From positions 1 to 8,858 of the forward strand of contig JAFBAJ010000006.1 of assembly GCA_019247865.1 (NCBI GenBank): DNA of 8,858 bases, in the 5' to 3' direction. Position numbers and translations under genes: made by a program. Below the pieces are notes generated by a model that did no database searches, was not told where the DNA came from, and worked only from the letters and a program-made list of their open reading frames with translations. Source of the DNA: Acidobacteriota bacterium (GTDB lineage Bacteria > Acidobacteriota > Blastocatellia > Pyrinomonadales > Pyrinomonadaceae). Below, one piece after another: positions 1 through 6,525 of this stretch (within the stretch, counting starts at the first letter, position 1; the number at the start of each line of letters is the position of its first letter).

Positions 1-12
1 TCCTCAATTCAA

Positions 13-116
13 CTCTCTGCGCTTGCTCTGCGTGAACTCTGCGCCTCTGCGTTGAGTACTTGGCAGCATCAGCTCAACGCAGAGACGCAGAGAAGTCGCT
101 GAGGGTACGCAGAGAA
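13..116. repeat. Intergenic inverted repeat built from CTCTGCG units
   Basis: The core stem pairs 37-56 (CTCTGCGCCTCTGCGTTGAG) with 73-92 (CTCAACGCAGAGACGCAGAG), 19 of 20 positions matching, around a 16-nt loop. Further CTCTGCG/CGCAGAG units flank the core on both sides (from about 13 and up to about 116), so the whole stretch is an imperfect palindrome made of a 7-8 nt unit. It carries no ORF. It resembles the element inside 6898-7018, where the unit is CTTTGCG instead of CTCTGCG. I see this as a dispersed intergenic repeat; a role as transcript end for a gene to the left of the window is possible but not shown. Confidence 0.75.
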
Positions 117-140
117 AAACAATTCGGGACCCTACCCAAA

Positions 141-171
141 ATTTGAAATTTGAAATGTGAGATCTCAAATT
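141..171. repeat. AT-rich TTTGAAAT patch overlapping the kinase start
   Basis: This short patch contains ATTTGAAATTTGAAAT followed by GAGATCTC and CAAAT. It is far more AT-rich than the gene that follows. A related run (ATTTGAAATCT at 6880-6890, then AATTTGAAAACTC at 6902-6914) sits at the end of the zinc-ribbon gene. The likeness suggests a dispersed intergenic sequence, but with only two partial copies in view this is tentative. The patch supplies both the in-frame stop (TGA 144-146) and the TTG start of the downstream gene. Confidence 0.35.
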
Positions 172-3100
172 CGGTCGGTCGGCTGCGAGCGTGGCTGGCG
201 GGAGCGTCTCTGCTGCTCTTGTGGCCCGCCGTCTCCCTGTGCGAGCAGTTGCCGATTCAGACCTACACCATCGCGAGCGGCCTCATCCACGACCAGGTCT
301 ATGACGTGACTCCGGACTCGCACGGCTTTCTCTGGTTCTGCACGGGCGACGGGCTGAGCCGCTTTGACGGTTATCGCTTTACCTCTTACGGCGTCAAGGA
401 TGGGATCGCTTTCGCGCGCACCAACGAGCTGCTGGAAAGCCGCGCGGGCGTCTACTGGATCGCCACCAACGGCGGCGGCGTGAGCCGCTTCGACCCGGCG
501 GCCAATGGCGCGAGCGGCGAGCAGGCGCAGCGCAAACTCTTCACCACCTATCCGGTCGGCCAGACCTCGACCAGCAATCGCGTCAATGCTCTTTACGAAG
601 ACCGCGCGGGCAATATCTGGGCAGGGACGGACGGCGGCCTCTTCGTCCTCGACGGCGGCAACACGTCCGGCGCGTTTCGCCCCGTCGAGCTGAATTTCAA
701 GTCGCATCAGGACGGGCGCGTAGAGGTGCAGCGTGTGATCGAAGACGCGGCGGGCAGTCTCTGGATCGGGACGAGCAACGGCCTCGTGCGTCGCCTGCCG
801 GATGGGCGCGTGGTGCATCATCCGCTGAGTCCGGCGGACTCTGTCGATTACGTTTACGAGCTCAGCCTGGATAAAGCCGGGCGGCTCTGGCTCGGTTATC
901 AGGCCGGGCTCATCGTGCTCATGCCGCTGCCGCCGGAGCAGGAGTCGGACGACTATCAGCCGCCCTGGCGCGTGCTCAGGAAGAGCGGCGCGGAAGGCTC
1001 GAACGCCGTCAAGCTGCCGCCCGGCCTGCCTGCGACAGTGGGCGAGGCGCGCTGGTTCACGACGGCTGACGGGCTGGTGCAGGACAACGTGCAGGCGCTC
1101 TATCAGTCGCCGGACGGTCGCTGGTGGATCGGGACGCGCGGCGGGATGAGCCTTTTTGACGGCGAGCGGTTTCGCAACTACACGGCGGCCGAGGGGCTCA
1201 GCAACAAGATCAACGCCGTGGTCGAAGACACGGACGGCAACCTGTGGGTCGGCACGGATTCCAGCGGCGCGATGAAGATCATACGCAACGGCATGCTCTC
1301 GTATCGCACGGGCGACGGGCTCGGCAGCACCGACATCGTCTCGATCTTCGAAGAGGCGACGGGCGCGCTCTGCGTCATCAGCGCGAAGTGGTTCATCAAT
1401 ATCTTCGACGGCGAAAAGTTCAACGCCATCCATCCGAACCTGCCGACGGAGCTCATCAATTCCAGCTCCGGCCGCTGGGAGATCATGCAGGATCACGCGG
1501 GCGAGTGGTGGGTGGCGACCAGCCGCGGGCTCTATCGTTTTCCTAAGGTGCAGAGTTACGTTGAGCTGGCGCGCGTCCGGCCTAAGGCCGTCTACACGAC
1601 GAAGGAGGGCTTGGCCGATAACTATATCTCGCGGCTCTACGAGGACTCGCACGGCGACATCTGGATCAGCAGCTTCAATCCGCCGGAGATGCTCACGCGC
1701 TGGGAACGCGCGACCGAAACTTTTCATCGCTATGGTGAGCAGGACGGGCTGCCCGCGTCGAACTGGGCAAACGTTCTGCTGGAGGACACGGCGGGAGACC
1801 TCTGGATCGCCATGCACAACGGCGGTCTGACGCGCTATCGCAATCATCGCTTCGAGCTTTTCGGCACGGCCGACGGCGCGCCGGGCGGATTGGGGCAGGG
1901 GCTCTATCTGGATCGTGCGCAACGCCTCTGGGTAGCGGCGAGCGACCGTGGCGCGCGCATTGACGAGCCCGGAGCAGAGCATCCGCGCATTGCTCCCTAC
2001 GCGAGCGCGGAGAATCTTTCGAGCGATAATCTGAACTGCTTTACGGAAGATAATTTCGGGCGGCTCTATGTCGGGACGGCGCGCGGCGTGGATCGGATCG
2101 ACCAGCAGACCGGCCGCATCCGCCGCTTCAGCACTTCGGACGGCCTCGTGAAGAGCGACGTGCACGCGGCTTTCAGGGACCGGCAGGGCTCGATCTGGTT
2201 CGGCACGCGCGAGGGTTTGTCGCGCCTCGCGCCGGAGCAGGAGCCGGAGCAGGCCGCGCCGCCGGTGCTCATCAGCGGCCTGCGTATCGCGGGCGTCCCG
2301 CAGTTCATCTCGGAGCTGGGACAACAGCAGCTCGGCGGTCTGGAGCTGGGGCCGAACCAGAACCAGTTGCAGATAGATTTCTTCGGCCTCGGCTTCGCGG
2401 CCGCCGAAAGAGTTCGTTACCAGTACAAGTTCGAGGGCGCGAACAGTGATTGGAGCGCGCCGACGGATCAGCGCACGGTGACGGCGAGCCTCGCGCCCGG
2501 CTCCTATCGCTTTCTGGTCCGAGCCGTCGACCAGAACGGGACGGCTTCGACCGTGCCCGCCAGCATCAGCTTCACCATCCTGCCGCCCATCTGGCAGCGC
2601 TGGTGGTTTCTGGCTATCGCCGCCTGCATCATCGGCGCTATCGTCTACACCATCGAGCGTTATCGCGTCGCGCGCGCCATCGAGCTGGAACGCGTCCGCA
2701 CGCGCATCGCCACAGACCTGCACGACGACATTGGCTCCAGCCTCTCGCAGATCGCCATCATGAGCGAGGTCGTCAGCCAGCGCGTGGACCGCGAGAACGA
2801 GAAGGTGACGGAGCCTTTGTCGCTCATCGCCGGAACCTCGCGCGAGATGGTGGACGCGATGAGCGACATCGTGTGGGCGATCAATCCGCAACGCGACCGC
2901 CTGAGCGATCTCTCGCACCGCATGCGCCGCTTTGCGAGCGACATCCTGAGCGCGCGCGACATCGCCTTTCGTTTCCGCGTGCCGGATTCCGAGAAGGACC
3001 TTCGCCTCGGCGCGGACTTCAGGCGCGAGGTCTATCTGATCTTCAAAGAGAGCGTCAATAATCTGGTCAAGTATTCACAGTGCACGGAGGCCGAGCTGGA

Positions 3101-3359
3101 GTTCAAGGTCGAGGGCGACTGGCTGACGATCTTCGTCAAAGACAACGGCGTGGGCTTTGATGTCGAGCACGCTTCCAACGGCCATCACAGCGGGATGGGC
3201 GGTCACGGTCTCGCCAGCATGCGCCGCCGCGCGCTGGCGCTGGGTGGCTCCTATGTGGTGCAATCGGAGAAAGGCGCTGGGACGACCGTCACGCTGCGTG
3301 TTCCGGCGAGCGGCCGCCGCACGCGTCTGGGCGGCCTGAAAAAGTTGCTACCCAAATAG
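150..3359 (+). CDS. Two-propeller sensor histidine kinase (Reg_prop / Y_Y_Y / HisKA_3 / HATPase_c)
   Basis: This is a membrane sensor kinase that should autophosphorylate on histidine and pass the phosphate to a response regulator, most simply the one encoded next. A signal peptide (residues 1 to about 31, hydrophobic core ASLLLLWPAVSL) exports a large sensor region. Residues of about 50-700 hold 14 recurring blade motifs of the type 'EDxxGxxWxGTxxGLxRxD' (for example WFCTGDGLSRFDG, WIGTRGGMSLFDG, WFGTREGLSRL), which fits two seven-bladed propellers; the eighth is degenerate. A Y_Y_Y domain follows (about 733-810), then one membrane helix (about 818-838). The cytoplasmic part has the HisKA_3 H-box DLHDDIGSSLSQ with phosphoacceptor His858, the N-box ESVNNLVKYS (Asn970), the G1 box DNGVGFD (from Asp998) and the G2 box GGHGLASM (about 1017). 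The TTG at 150 is the first possible start after an in-frame TGA at 144 and the only one that keeps the signal peptide, but no Shine-Dalgarno motif precedes it. The ligand is unknown; relatives in Bacteroides (hybrid sensors) detect glycan fragments. Confidence 0.93.
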   Translation: MKCEISNSVGRLRAWLAGASLLLLWPAVSLCEQLPIQTYTIASGLIHDQVYDVTPDSHGFLWFCTGDGLSRFDGYRFTSYGVKDGIAFARTNELLESRAGVYWIATNGGGVSRFDPAANGASGEQAQRKLFTTYPVGQTSTSNRVNALYEDRAGNIWAGTDGGLFVLDGGNTSGAFRPVELNFKSHQDGRVEVQRVIEDAAGSLWIGTSNGLVRRLPDGRVVHHPLSPADSVDYVYELSLDKAGRLWLGYQAGLIVLMPLPPEQESDDYQPPWRVLRKSGAEGSNAVKLPPGLPATVGEARWFTTADGLVQDNVQALYQSPDGRWWIGTRGGMSLFDGERFRNYTAAEGLSNKINAVVEDTDGNLWVGTDSSGAMKIIRNGMLSYRTGDGLGSTDIVSIFEEATGALCVISAKWFINIFDGEKFNAIHPNLPTELINSSSGRWEIMQDHAGEWWVATSRGLYRFPKVQSYVELARVRPKAVYTTKEGLADNYISRLYEDSHGDIWISSFNPPEMLTRWERATETFHRYGEQDGLPASNWANVLLEDTAGDLWIAMHNGGLTRYRNHRFELFGTADGAPGGLGQGLYLDRAQRLWVAASDRGARIDEPGAEHPRIAPYASAENLSSDNLNCFTEDNFGRLYVGTARGVDRIDQQTGRIRRFSTSDGLVKSDVHAAFRDRQGSIWFGTREGLSRLAPEQEPEQAAPPVLISGLRIAGVPQFISELGQQQLGGLELGPNQNQLQIDFFGLGFAAAERVRYQYKFEGANSDWSAPTDQRTVTASLAPGSYRFLVRAVDQNGTASTVPASISFTILPPIWQRWWFLAIAACIIGAIVYTIERYRVARAIELERVRTRIATDLHDDIGSSLSQIAIMSEVVSQRVDRENEKVTEPLSLIAGTSREMVDAMSDIVWAINPQRDRLSDLSHRMRRFASDILSARDIAFRFRVPDSEKDLRLGADFRREVYLIFKESVNNLVKYSQCTEAELEFKVEGDWLTIFVKDNGVGFDVEHASNGHHSGMGGHGLASMRRRALALGGSYVVQSEKGAGTTVTLRVPASGRRTRLGGLKKLLPK

Positions 3360-3392
3360 GTAGTGACGCCGCAGGGGTTGACTGCGTAAGCT
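3345..3392 (+). promoter_or_regulatory. Putative operator and promoter of the response regulator
   Basis: The dyad GCTACC-caaata-GGTAGT (3347-3364) overlaps the kinase stop codon. It runs into a -35-like GTGACG (3363-3368), an 18-bp spacer and a weak -10-like TAAGCT (3387-3392). The same arrangement with the same spacing occurs at 4149-4196 and 4539-4586. The dyad centre lies about 86 bp before the TTG at 3442. If the regulator binds here, it controls itself. The -10 is poor, so the promoter assignment rests mainly on the three-way alignment. Confidence 0.5.
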
Positions 3393-3441
3393 CTCTTTTC
3401 AAGAGCCTCCGGGATTGGAGGACGCAAAGGAGAAGCTGATT

Positions 3442-4134
3442 TTGAACGCAGAAATATGTGGGAGATTAGAGATCGTGGAGCTACAACCACCGCCGGCCGT
3501 GATCCGGGTCGCCATCATCGAAGACCTCAAGCCGATTCGCGAAGGGCTCTCGATGCTCATCGGCGGCACGGACGGCTACGCCTGCACGGGCAGTTATCGC
3601 TCGATGGAAGAGGCGCTGGAAAAGATTCGTCACAACGTGCCCGACATCGTCCTCTCGGACATCGGGCTGCCCGGCATGGACGGCATCACCGGCATCCGCA
3701 TCCTCAAAGAGCAGTACCCGGAGATGACCATCCTGATGCTCTCCGTCTACGACGACGACGAGCGCATCTTCGACGCCCTCTGCGCAGGGGCGTGCGGGTA
3801 TCTTCTGAAGAAGACGCCGCCCGCGCGATTGATGGACAGCCTCCGCGAAGCAGCGACGGGCGGAGCGCCGATGTCGCCCGAAGTCGCGCGGCGCGTGATC
3901 ACGCTCTTCCGCGACTTTCGTCCGCCGGAGCGCGCGGACTACGAACTGACGCCGCACGAAACCAGAATCCTGAAGCTCCTCGTCGAAGGACACAGCTACA
4001 AGACCGCCGCCGCCGAGCTCGGCGTCACGGTCAACACCATCTCCTTCCACCTCAAACGCATCTACGAGAAATTACAGGTGCACTCCAAAAGCGAAGCCGT
4101 TGCGAAAGCCATCCAGAATCGGCTCATCAAATAA
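3442..4134 (+). CDS. NarL/FixJ-type response regulator (REC + LuxR HTH)
   Basis: This is a DNA-binding response regulator, most likely the phosphorylation target of the kinase encoded 82 bp upstream on the same strand. Numbered from TTG 3442 (230 residues), the receiver domain covers about 21-140: acidic pair Glu27/Asp28 in AIIEDLKP, phosphoacceptor Asp73 in VLSDIGLPGMDG, switch Ser101 in MLSVYDDD and Lys123 in LLKKTPP. The LuxR/GerE helix-turn-helix covers about 167-225 (ELTPHETRILKLLVEGHSYK, then NTISFHLKRIYEKLQVHSKS), ending RLIK. All key receiver residues are present. The start is uncertain. TTG 3442 has AAGGAG (3427-3432) 9 nt upstream; GTG 3475 has GGGAG 11 nt upstream and leaves almost no N-terminal tail; TTG 3415 has no clear ribosome site. 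The gene probably has its own promoter in addition to read-through from the kinase gene. Confidence 0.9.
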   Translation: MNAEICGRLEIVELQPPPAVIRVAIIEDLKPIREGLSMLIGGTDGYACTGSYRSMEEALEKIRHNVPDIVLSDIGLPGMDGITGIRILKEQYPEMTILMLSVYDDDERIFDALCAGACGYLLKKTPPARLMDSLREAATGGAPMSPEVARRVITLFRDFRPPERADYELTPHETRILKLLVEGHSYKTAAAELGVTVNTISFHLKRIYEKLQVHSKSEAVAKAIQNRLIK

Positions 4135-4148
4135 ACCTATCCTTTCGA

Positions 4149-4196
4149 TTACTACTTAAACAGGTGGTGACCAGCGTGCCGCCTGTTCTGTATTTT
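4149..4196 (+). promoter_or_regulatory. Operator and promoter, copy A, ahead of the 46-residue ORF
   Basis: The dyad ACTACT-taaaca-GGTGGT (4151-4168) joins a -35-like GTGACC (4167-4172), 18 bp of spacer and a -10-like TATTTT (4191-4196). The first 23 bases match copy B (from 4539) at 22 positions, and both copies share GCCTGTTCTGTAT just before or at the -10. The likeness continues weakly through the leader down to the ribosome site (AATTT...GGAGAGA) and ATGAGA. The dyad would be centred near -44 relative to a start about 7 nt after the -10, a position typical of class II activator sites. This is inference from alignment, not proof of promoter activity. Confidence 0.55.
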
Positions 4197-4239
4197 CGCT
4201 TGCGTTGGAGAGAGGGCCGGAAAATTTCGGGAGAGATAA

Positions 4240-4380
4240 ATGAGAAAACCACAAAGCCACGCGCAGTTGTTCTCGATGACGTTGATGCTCTTCTTGAGCT
4301 TGATCTGTATCAGCGCCTCTGCGGCGGTGTCGTGGGGAGCGACCGGCGACTATCCGGTGGCGCGCAGCAACGTGCATTGA
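4240..4380 (+). CDS. 46-residue secreted mini-protein: signal peptide fused to a terminal VCBS half-repeat
   Basis: ATG 4240 follows GGGAG (4229-4233) with 6 nt spacing; the ORF ends in TGA at 4378-4380. Residues 1 to about 28 form a signal peptide: MRKPQSHAQ, a hydrophobic run (LFSMTLMLFLSLICI), then an ASA cleavage site. The predicted mature product is only about 18 residues, ending WGATGDYPVARSNVH. That tail matches the last half-repeat of the large downstream protein (FGASGDVPVPNTNVH at its C-terminus, and WGAAGDLAVPG in its last full repeat). Promoter, leader and C-terminus therefore all match the 4634-6421 gene, while its PPC domains and full repeats are missing. The signal peptide differs in sequence from that of the large protein. 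The simplest reading is an internally deleted paralogue; the intact frame, ribosome site and signal peptide leave open a working secreted peptide. Function unknown. Confidence 0.55.
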   Translation: MRKPQSHAQLFSMTLMLFLSLICISASAAVSWGATGDYPVARSNVH

Positions 4381-4389
4381 AGATGGCGG

Positions 4390-4442
4390 GTCAAACGCGT
4401 CGCCTGAATCTTTAATGGCATGATGCGGGTGAAGCGTTTGAC
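4390..4442. repeat. Small interrupted inverted repeat after the mini-ORF
   Basis: GTCAAACGC (4390-4398) is the exact reverse complement of GCGTTTGAC (4434-4442), with 35 nt between them. It lies just after the stop of the 46-residue ORF. There is no T-run behind it, so it is a poor intrinsic terminator. It may be part of a larger decayed element together with the hairpin at 4447-4510. Confidence 0.3.
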
Positions 4443-4446
4443 GGCT

Positions 4447-4510
4447 ACGGTCTGCGGCCTGCGTCTTAGTGGTGACTCTCTCAGCCACTAAGACGCAGGC
4501 CGCAGGCCGT
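4447..4510. repeat. Long hairpin, 26-bp stem, between the two leader copies
   Basis: 4447-4472 pairs with 4485-4510 at 25 of 26 positions, and the one exception is a G-U-compatible pair. The loop is the 12 nt TGACTCTCTCAG. The stem contains near-repeated 7-nt units CTGCGGC/CTGCGTC. No T-run follows on either strand, so it is not a canonical terminator, though a stem this strong could stall transcription or stabilise the 3' end of the upstream message. It belongs in style with the other short-period palindromes of the window. Confidence 0.75.
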
Positions 4511-4538
4511 TTGGGAGCGAGCTTCGCCGCCGGAAACG

Positions 4539-4586
4539 TTACTACCTAAACAGGTGGTGACGGCCCGGCGGCCTGTTCTGTATCGT
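4539..4586 (+). promoter_or_regulatory. Operator and promoter, copy B, ahead of the VCBS-repeat gene
   Basis: The dyad ACTACC-taaaca-GGTGGT (4541-4558), -35-like GTGACG (4557-4562), 18-bp spacer and -10-like TATCGT (4581-4586) repeat the layout of 4149-4196 and 3345-3392. The dyad centre is about 84 bp before ATG 4634. The ribosome site of the gene, AGGAG at 4620-4624, sits 9 nt before the ATG. Control by the neighbouring response regulator is inferred from the three shared sites. Confidence 0.55.
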
Positions 4587-4633
4587 TCGCTCTCGTTGGG
4601 GCAGGAGTTAATAATTTTCAGGAGAGAGAAAAA

Positions 4634-6421
4634 ATGAGAGAGAGTACAAGCAATATCAAACTGGCGGCGATTTCGCTGGCTATTTTACTGGGACTGCTTT
4701 TGATCGGCCTGCCGGTTGCGGCGCAGGGACAGCAGGCGGACGCGGCTCCGCCGGCCAATGACAATTTCGCCAACGCGCAGGCCCTGAGCGGCGCTTCCGG
4801 CTCGGTCAGCGGCACCAACGTCGAGGCCACGAGCGAGCCGAACGAGCCGAACATCGTCTCTGGCGGCACGATGAATTCCGTCTGGTACAAGTTCACGGCC
4901 CCTTCGACGGGCAGCCTGAACATCGACACCAACGGCGCGGGCACGATCTCCTCCGATGCGCCGATCGCAGTCTTTACCGGCGCGGCGGTTGACAGCCTGA
5001 GTAAGCTGACGGAAAACGGCAGCTACGTCCCGTTCGGCTACAGCCGGATGACCTTCGGCGTCACCTCCGGGACGACCTATTACATCAAAGTTGAAGGCTT
5101 CGGCAGCCTGACCGGAACCTTTACGCTCAACTACACGCTGACCCCGGCTTCGCCGAACGACAATTTCGCCGCCGCTCGCTCGCTCTACAATTTCACGGGC
5201 AGCATTCTCAGCATCTCTGACACCAACGTGGGCGCGACCGGAGAAGCGGGCGAGCCGAATCATCACGGAGCCGCGACACCGATCAACTCGGTCTGGTTCA
5301 GCTGGGTCGCGCCGTCCAACGTGAGCATGACCTTTGACACGCGCGGCAGCAACTACGACACGATCCTGGCGGTCTACACGGGCGCGGCCGTCAATAGCCT
5401 GACCGAGATTACCTCCAACGACGACGCGCCGCTGACCAACACCAGCCGCGTGACTTTCGCAGCCACGGCCGGGACGACCTATTACATCGCCGTCGATGGC
5501 TTTAACAACGGAACGGGCACGTTCCTTCTCAACTGGAAAGTCAACAACGCCGAGAGCGGCCTGCAGTTCAACTACTACCTTTCGAGCTGGACGGACTTCG
5601 CCGTCTACCGGCCGAGCAACAACACCTGGTACATCCAGCAGTCCGCGAGCAACGGCACGAGCTGCTGCTTCCGGACGCAGAAGTTCGGGCAGAACGGAGA
5701 CGTGCCCGTCGCCGGCGACTTTGACGGAGACCAGGAGGCGGACATCGCCGTCTGGCGTCCCTCGAACGGCACCTTCTACTATCTACGCAGCACCGATCTC
5801 GCGGTCGGAGCCAAGCAGTGGGGCCTCAACGGCGATGTGCCGTTGCAGGGCGATTTCGACGGCGACGACCTGACGGACTTTGCCGTCTATCGCCCGTCCA
5901 ACTCGACCTTCTATATTTTCACGAACGGCATCGGCGGCGCGTTTCAGTCATTCCAGTGGGGACAGGCCGGAGACGTGCCCGCGCCCGCGGATTACGATGG
6001 AGACGGGCGGACCGACATCGCTGTCTTTCGCAAGAACGTGGGCTCGCCGACCGCTTACTTCTACATCCGTCGCAGCTCGGACGGCGCTCTGATGGCCGTC
6101 CAGTGGGGCAACGAGCAGGACGTGGTCGTGCCCGGCGACTACGACCGCGACGGTTTCGCGGACATCGCCGTCTACCGCGCCGCGACGGGCAGCTGGTACA
6201 TCCGTCGCAGCTCCGATAACACGCTCCTGACGCAGGTCTGGGGCGCGGCGGGCGACCTGGCGGTGCCCGGCGATTACGACTCGGACGGCAAGACGGATGT
6301 CGCTGTCTTTCGTCCTTCGGACGGCACGTTCTATGTGCTGCGCAGCCAGACCGGAACGCTCCGCGCCGTGAACTTTGGCGCGAGCGGCGATGTGCCCGTG
6401 CCGAACACGAATGTTCATTGA
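4634..6421 (+). CDS. Secreted PPC-domain and VCBS/FG-GAP repeat protein
   Basis: A 595-residue exported protein with no recognised catalytic domain; probably a calcium-binding surface or extracellular protein. The signal peptide covers residues 1-30 (LAAISLAILLGLLLIGLPVAA, cut before QGQ). Two tandem pre-peptidase C-terminal (PPC)-like domains follow, about 42-172 and 175-305, each starting NDNFA, with matching VWYKFTAP / VWFSWVAP and GTTYYIKVEGF / GTTYYIAVDGF strands. From about 318 to the end are six VCBS/FG-GAP-type repeats of about 45-49 residues (DFAVYRPSN...WYI...WG..GDVPV.GD). Five carry Asp-rich calcium loops, starting at about 362, 407, 453, 502 and 547 (DFDGDQEAD, DFDGDDLTD, DYDGDGRTD, DYDRDGFAD, DYDSDGKTD). 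The last repeat is a half unit ending NTNVH. There is no LPXTG, PEP-CTERM or obvious C-terminal sorting signal, so how it stays on the cell, if it does, is unclear. A strong promoter/leader copy precedes it. Confidence 0.92.
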   Translation: MRESTSNIKLAAISLAILLGLLLIGLPVAAQGQQADAAPPANDNFANAQALSGASGSVSGTNVEATSEPNEPNIVSGGTMNSVWYKFTAPSTGSLNIDTNGAGTISSDAPIAVFTGAAVDSLSKLTENGSYVPFGYSRMTFGVTSGTTYYIKVEGFGSLTGTFTLNYTLTPASPNDNFAAARSLYNFTGSILSISDTNVGATGEAGEPNHHGAATPINSVWFSWVAPSNVSMTFDTRGSNYDTILAVYTGAAVNSLTEITSNDDAPLTNTSRVTFAATAGTTYYIAVDGFNNGTGTFLLNWKVNNAESGLQFNYYLSSWTDFAVYRPSNNTWYIQQSASNGTSCCFRTQKFGQNGDVPVAGDFDGDQEADIAVWRPSNGTFYYLRSTDLAVGAKQWGLNGDVPLQGDFDGDDLTDFAVYRPSNSTFYIFTNGIGGAFQSFQWGQAGDVPAPADYDGDGRTDIAVFRKNVGSPTAYFYIRRSSDGALMAVQWGNEQDVVVPGDYDRDGFADIAVYRAATGSWYIRRSSDNTLLTQVWGAAGDLAVPGDYDSDGKTDVAVFRPSDGTFYVLRSQTGTLRAVNFGASGDVPVPNTNVH

Positions 6422-6441
6422 TGCGAGGCAATGAACGTTCG
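6408..6441. repeat. Hairpin spanning the VCBS gene stop codon
   Basis: CGAATGTTCATTG (6408-6420) pairs with CAATGAACGTTCG (6429-6441) at 12 of 13 positions, the exception being wobble-compatible, around an 8-nt loop. The left arm encodes the last residues (TNVH) and part of the stop codon. No T-run follows, so it may act on message stability rather than termination. It is followed closely by a second hairpin at 6463-6498. Confidence 0.55.
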
Positions 6442-6462
6442 TAGATGAAGCCGGGCGCTGGA

Positions 6463-6498
6463 AAGAGAGCGGCGAGCATTTGGAGTCGCCGCTCTCTT
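6463..6498 (+). terminator. Terminator-like hairpin between the VCBS and zinc-ribbon genes
   Basis: AAGAGAGCGGCGA (6463-6475) pairs perfectly with TCGCCGCTCTCTT (6486-6498) around the 10-nt loop GCATTTGGAG. The following bases (CTCTAT) are only modestly T-rich, so termination may be partial. The right arm can also pair with AGAAGAAAGAGAG (6505-6517): CTCTCTTCT, loop CTAT, nine base pairs with a two-base bulge. That competing stem would cover the ribosome site of the next gene. Confidence 0.55.
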
Positions 6499-6525
6499 CT
6501 CTATAGAAGAAAGAGAGTTGATCCG

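Noticed and set aside
1..116. Possible CRISPR-like repeat array at the window start
   Set aside because: The CTCTGCG units are too short, unevenly spaced and arranged as an inverted repeat, with no spacers.
132..140. CTACCCAAA half-site upstream of the kinase gene
   Set aside because: It equals one arm of the operator at 3348-3356, but the second arm, the GTGACG box and the spacing are missing, so it was not called as a regulatory site.
165..2918. 917-codon open frame on the minus strand opposite the kinase gene
   Set aside because: It mirrors the GC-rich codon pattern of the kinase, its translation is low-complexity Arg/Ala/Asp-rich with no domain motif, and the plus-strand frame has clear kinase signatures.
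3456..4415. 319-codon plus-strand frame overlapping the response regulator
   Set aside because: The translation is rich in Arg/His with no motif, while the other frame carries all receiver and LuxR HTH residues; it is a frame shadow.
4156..4488. 110-codon minus-strand frame across the mini-ORF and hairpin
   Set aside because: It covers the duplicated leader and the palindrome and has no recognisable composition or ribosome site; the plus-strand signals explain this stretch better.
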